DNA from: Apiotrichum sp. Y4204
Taxonomy: Eukaryota > Basidiomycota > Tremellomycetes > Trichosporonales > Trichosporonaceae
Length of the DNA stretch: 64,000 bases
Reading direction: 5' to 3'
Assembly: GCA_025531455.1 (NCBI GenBank)
Contig: JAMYHL010000035.1
Location: forward strand, 372,001-436,000
Under the pieces are notes generated by a model. The model was given only the letters and a program-made list of their open reading frames with translations. It did not search any database and was not told where the DNA came from. Shown in pieces: positions 61,660 to 64,000 of the stretch. The position numbers were made by a program, and so were the translations under genes. The number at the start of each line of letters is the position of its first letter. Positions within the stretch are counted from its first letter, which is position 1.

Positions 61660-64000
61660 ATGCCCGGCCCCGGACCCCAGGCCCACCAGGTTCTCGTGTA
61701 CTCTGGCCCCGGAGTGTCTGCTCTCGCGCTGTCGCACACGCTCCTGACCCTCAACCTCTTCCTCGTCCCGCATTACACCGTCCAGCCTGTGACGAGCGCG
61801 CTGCTCGCCGACGAGCCGTGGGAGCCGACCTGTGCCCTCCTAGTTTTCCCCGGCGGCCGCGACCTGCCGTTTGTCGAAGAGCTGTCCCTCAAGACCAAGG
61901 CGACACAGCGCATCGCCGAGTACGTCGCCCTCGGCGGCCGGTACCTCGGCATCTGTGCAGGCGCGTACTTTGGCTCGGCAGAAGTCAAGTTTGATATCGG
62001 CGGAGACAAGGAGGTGACGGGAAAGCGTGATCTCGTGAGTAGTATCCGGACCAGCTGAGCCGTCCATCCGACAAGCTGACCACCAGGCTCTCTTCCCCGG
62101 AGCATGTGCGGGGCCAACGTTCCCGGGCTTCGACTATGGGTGCGAGAGCGGAGCGCATGCTGTGTCGCTCAAGACCCGCTCGGGTCTGCTTGACCTGCTG
62201 TACTACAACGGCGGTGGCAGCTTTGTGCTTCCCGCCAAGGCGGACCCGTCTGTCGAGGTCCTGGCCGAGTTTGCCGACGCGCCCACGCCGGAACAGTCGG
62301 TGGCCGTTGTGCAGGTGACCAAGGGAAAGGGCAAGGCGCTCCTTTCGGCCGTGCACTTTGAGTACCCCCTTGAGGACCCGCCCGCGCGCGACGCGATTGC
62401 GAAGCTCACGACGCGTCCCTCCGAGGCGCACATCGAGAGTGCCGAGAAGGCACGCAACGAATGGGTTGCGGCGCTACTCTCCGGCCTTGACCTGCGGCTG
62501 CCAAAGGATGACTCGGCGGAGGAGGACCACATCCTGCTTCACCCCACGCACCCCGGCCCCATCTTCGCACTCTCCCACCCCAACCTCCCGGACCTCGGTG
62601 CCAAGGTCCTTGACTCGCCCAAGATCCAGGCCAAGCTCACCGACCACCAGAACGGGTACAAGACGCTGCGGGACGGCAACGACGAGTTTGACATTACCAC
62701 CGTGGACACATTCCCCGACGTCCCCGAGATGCTCGCAGAGCGCCGGCGCACAAAGCCGGTCTTCCCACCCGCCATTCAGGACCTGTCGCTCGGGGACGCT
62801 CCCCAGCCTCCCCAGCCGCCAAACCTACACGCGCTCACCAAGACGCTCCTGCTTCCGGGACACAAGCACTACTCGCCGGCATGGACGCCGTTGTTCAACT
62901 TCGACACGTACTGGGCAGAGCTGGCGGCCGTGCGGCGGCGGTTCGGTCGCAAGAACGGTGTCCTCCGCGCAGACGAGACGTCGCCCGGACGCGGGAGCTT
63001 GCGGCCGTCAGTCGGCGACCTCATGTTCTATGGCGAGACGGTGACGTCGACACAGACGATGCTGGACCGCAACTCGATTCTGCTCAACAACCTCCCTGCG
63101 CCACTCACCTTCCTCGCCTCGTTCCAGATGGCCGGCCGCGGACGCGGCTCCAACCTCTGGCTCTCGCCCGCCGGCTGTCTCCAGTTCAGCATCCTCCTCA
63201 CTGTCCCGACAGCGATGGCGTCCAAGCTCGTCTTCATCCAGTATCTCGCTGCCATCTCGATCGCAGAGGCAGTGGACGAGGACGGGCGGCTGGGCGTGCG
63301 CATCAAGTGGCCGAACGACCTGTACGCCGAGGCGGAGGGCGTGGGAGGTACCGAGGTGGGGAGCGGGAAGAAGGGCCGCGCCAAGCTTGGTGGCATCCTC
63401 GTGAACACGAACTACATGAATGGGCAGTGGCGCGTCGTCGTCGGCTGCGGCGTCAACATTCTCAACCCGCTCCCGACCTCGTCGCTCTCGCAGCTGCACG
63501 GCCTCTTGAGCGAGCGCATGGCTAAGAGCGGGTCCTCGGCGAGCGTTCCTCCCCCGCCGACGATGGAGGGCACGCTCGCGCGCATCATGCACGCATTCGA
63601 GACCAAGTGGGAGACGTTCCTCGACGAGCGCGGTTTCGAGCCCTTCATGGACGAGTACCACTCGCGTTGGCTGCACTCGTGAGTATCAAGATACGCGCAA
63701 CCAAAAGTGAAACCTTGTGGTGCAAGTCGCGTTTTCAATCATTGTTTCGTGCAAAATGCTGACGCTCAGCGGCCAAGAAGTGACGCTCACGACCGTGGAG
63801 CCGCACCAGCGCCTCCGCGTCGTGTCCATTACGCCCGACGCCGGGCTGCTCCGCTGCGTGCCGATCGCGGACCAGTCATCGCACTTTGAGCGCAACTACG
63901 ACCAGTCAGACGACCGCTTCTCATCTGGTTTCTCGGGGGGTTCGCGTTCCGACTATGTCGACCTCCAGCCGGACGGCAACAGCTTCGACCTCATGGCGGG
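61660..64000 (+). CDS. BPL1: Biotin-protein ligase (holocarboxylase synthetase), 3' end cut by window
   Basis: Attaches biotin to acetyl-CoA and pyruvate carboxylases. Exons 61660-62034, 62087-63678 and 63770 onward give 732 residues before the window ends; yeast Bpl1 is 690, so little is missing. The N-terminal half has the glutamine-amidotransferase-like fold of eukaryotic ligases: VLVYSGPGVSALALSHTL, LVFPGGRDLPFVEELS and YLGICAGAYFGSAEV near residue 95. The catalytic half has LMFYGETVTSTQTMLDRNS, the ATP/biotin loop FQMAGRGRGSNLWLSPAG near 473, RIKWPNDLYAEAEG near 532 and LGGILVNTNYMNGQWRVVV. The third exon begins the C-terminal cap domain (GQEVTLTTVEPHQRLRVVSI). The stop codon is not in the window. 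Confidence 0.94.

Overview
This is a GC-rich, gene-dense nuclear fragment from a fungus. Genes are split by many short GT-AG introns, often 33-90 nt, with donors such as GTGAGT or GTACGT. It encodes a complex I subunit absent from Saccharomyces, an NBR1 receptor with PB1, ZZ and FW domains, UBR1, an IML1/DEPDC5 homologue and linker histone H1. Intron density, base composition and protein style suggest a basidiomycete yeast, most likely Tremellomycetes (Trichosporon/Cutaneotrichosporon-like). That placement is inference. All exon junctions below were derived by hand from splice signals, reading frame and family knowledge.

Layout. 0.5-3.0 kb: NDUFA12-like complex I subunit (+) and LCL3-type nuclease (-). 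3.2-4.7 kb: SNARE SEC20 (+), its tail overlapping an antisense ORF. 5.3-8.0 kb: short oxysterol-binding protein (-). 9.4-13.4 kb: VIP1/Asp1 inositol pyrophosphate kinase (-). 13.8-15.8 kb: ataxin-10 homologue (+). 16.1-17.9 kb: membrane-anchored SGNH/PC-esterase (-). 17.9-21.4 kb: gene-free. 21.4-27.2 kb: UBR1 (-). 27.8-28.7 kb: TRAPP subunit TRS33 (+). 29.2-32.0 kb: PSP1-domain protein (-). 32.0-35.8 kb: gene-free. 35.8-39.6 kb: NBR1-like receptor (+). 40.1-44.4 kb: DNA2 (+). 44.6-45.6 kb: FCF1/UTP24 (-). 46.0-46.9 kb: unrecognised nuclear-looking protein (+). 47.1 kb: intron-containing tRNA-Arg(CCU). 48.5-49.6 kb: histone H1 (-). 49.6-53.4 kb: gene-free with an AT-rich island. 53.4-54.1 kb: zinc-knuckle protein (+). 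54.2-60.1 kb: IML1 (-). 60.4-61.4 kb: mitochondrial HemK/MTQ1 methyltransferase (+). 61.7 kb to the end: biotin-protein ligase (+), cut by the window edge.

The genes form no cluster or single pathway. They are ordinary conserved housekeeping genes. Some share themes: membrane traffic (SEC20, OSBP, TRS33), protein turnover and nutrient signalling (UBR1, NBR1, IML1, VIP1), and chromatin or DNA and RNA processing (DNA2, FCF1, H1). Adjacent pairs often share short divergent promoters, such as LCL3/SEC20, VIP1/ATXN10, FCF1/unknown and IML1/MTQ1.

No prokaryotic defence system, CRISPR array, intact transposon or biosynthetic cluster was seen. The points most worth checking are three 3.5-3.8 kb gene-free intervals, the SEC20 tail overlap, candidate Atg8-binding motifs in the NBR1 homologue, the unrecognised 257-residue protein, and extreme exon/intron structures (16-nt exon, start-codon-only exon, frame-preserving mini-introns).
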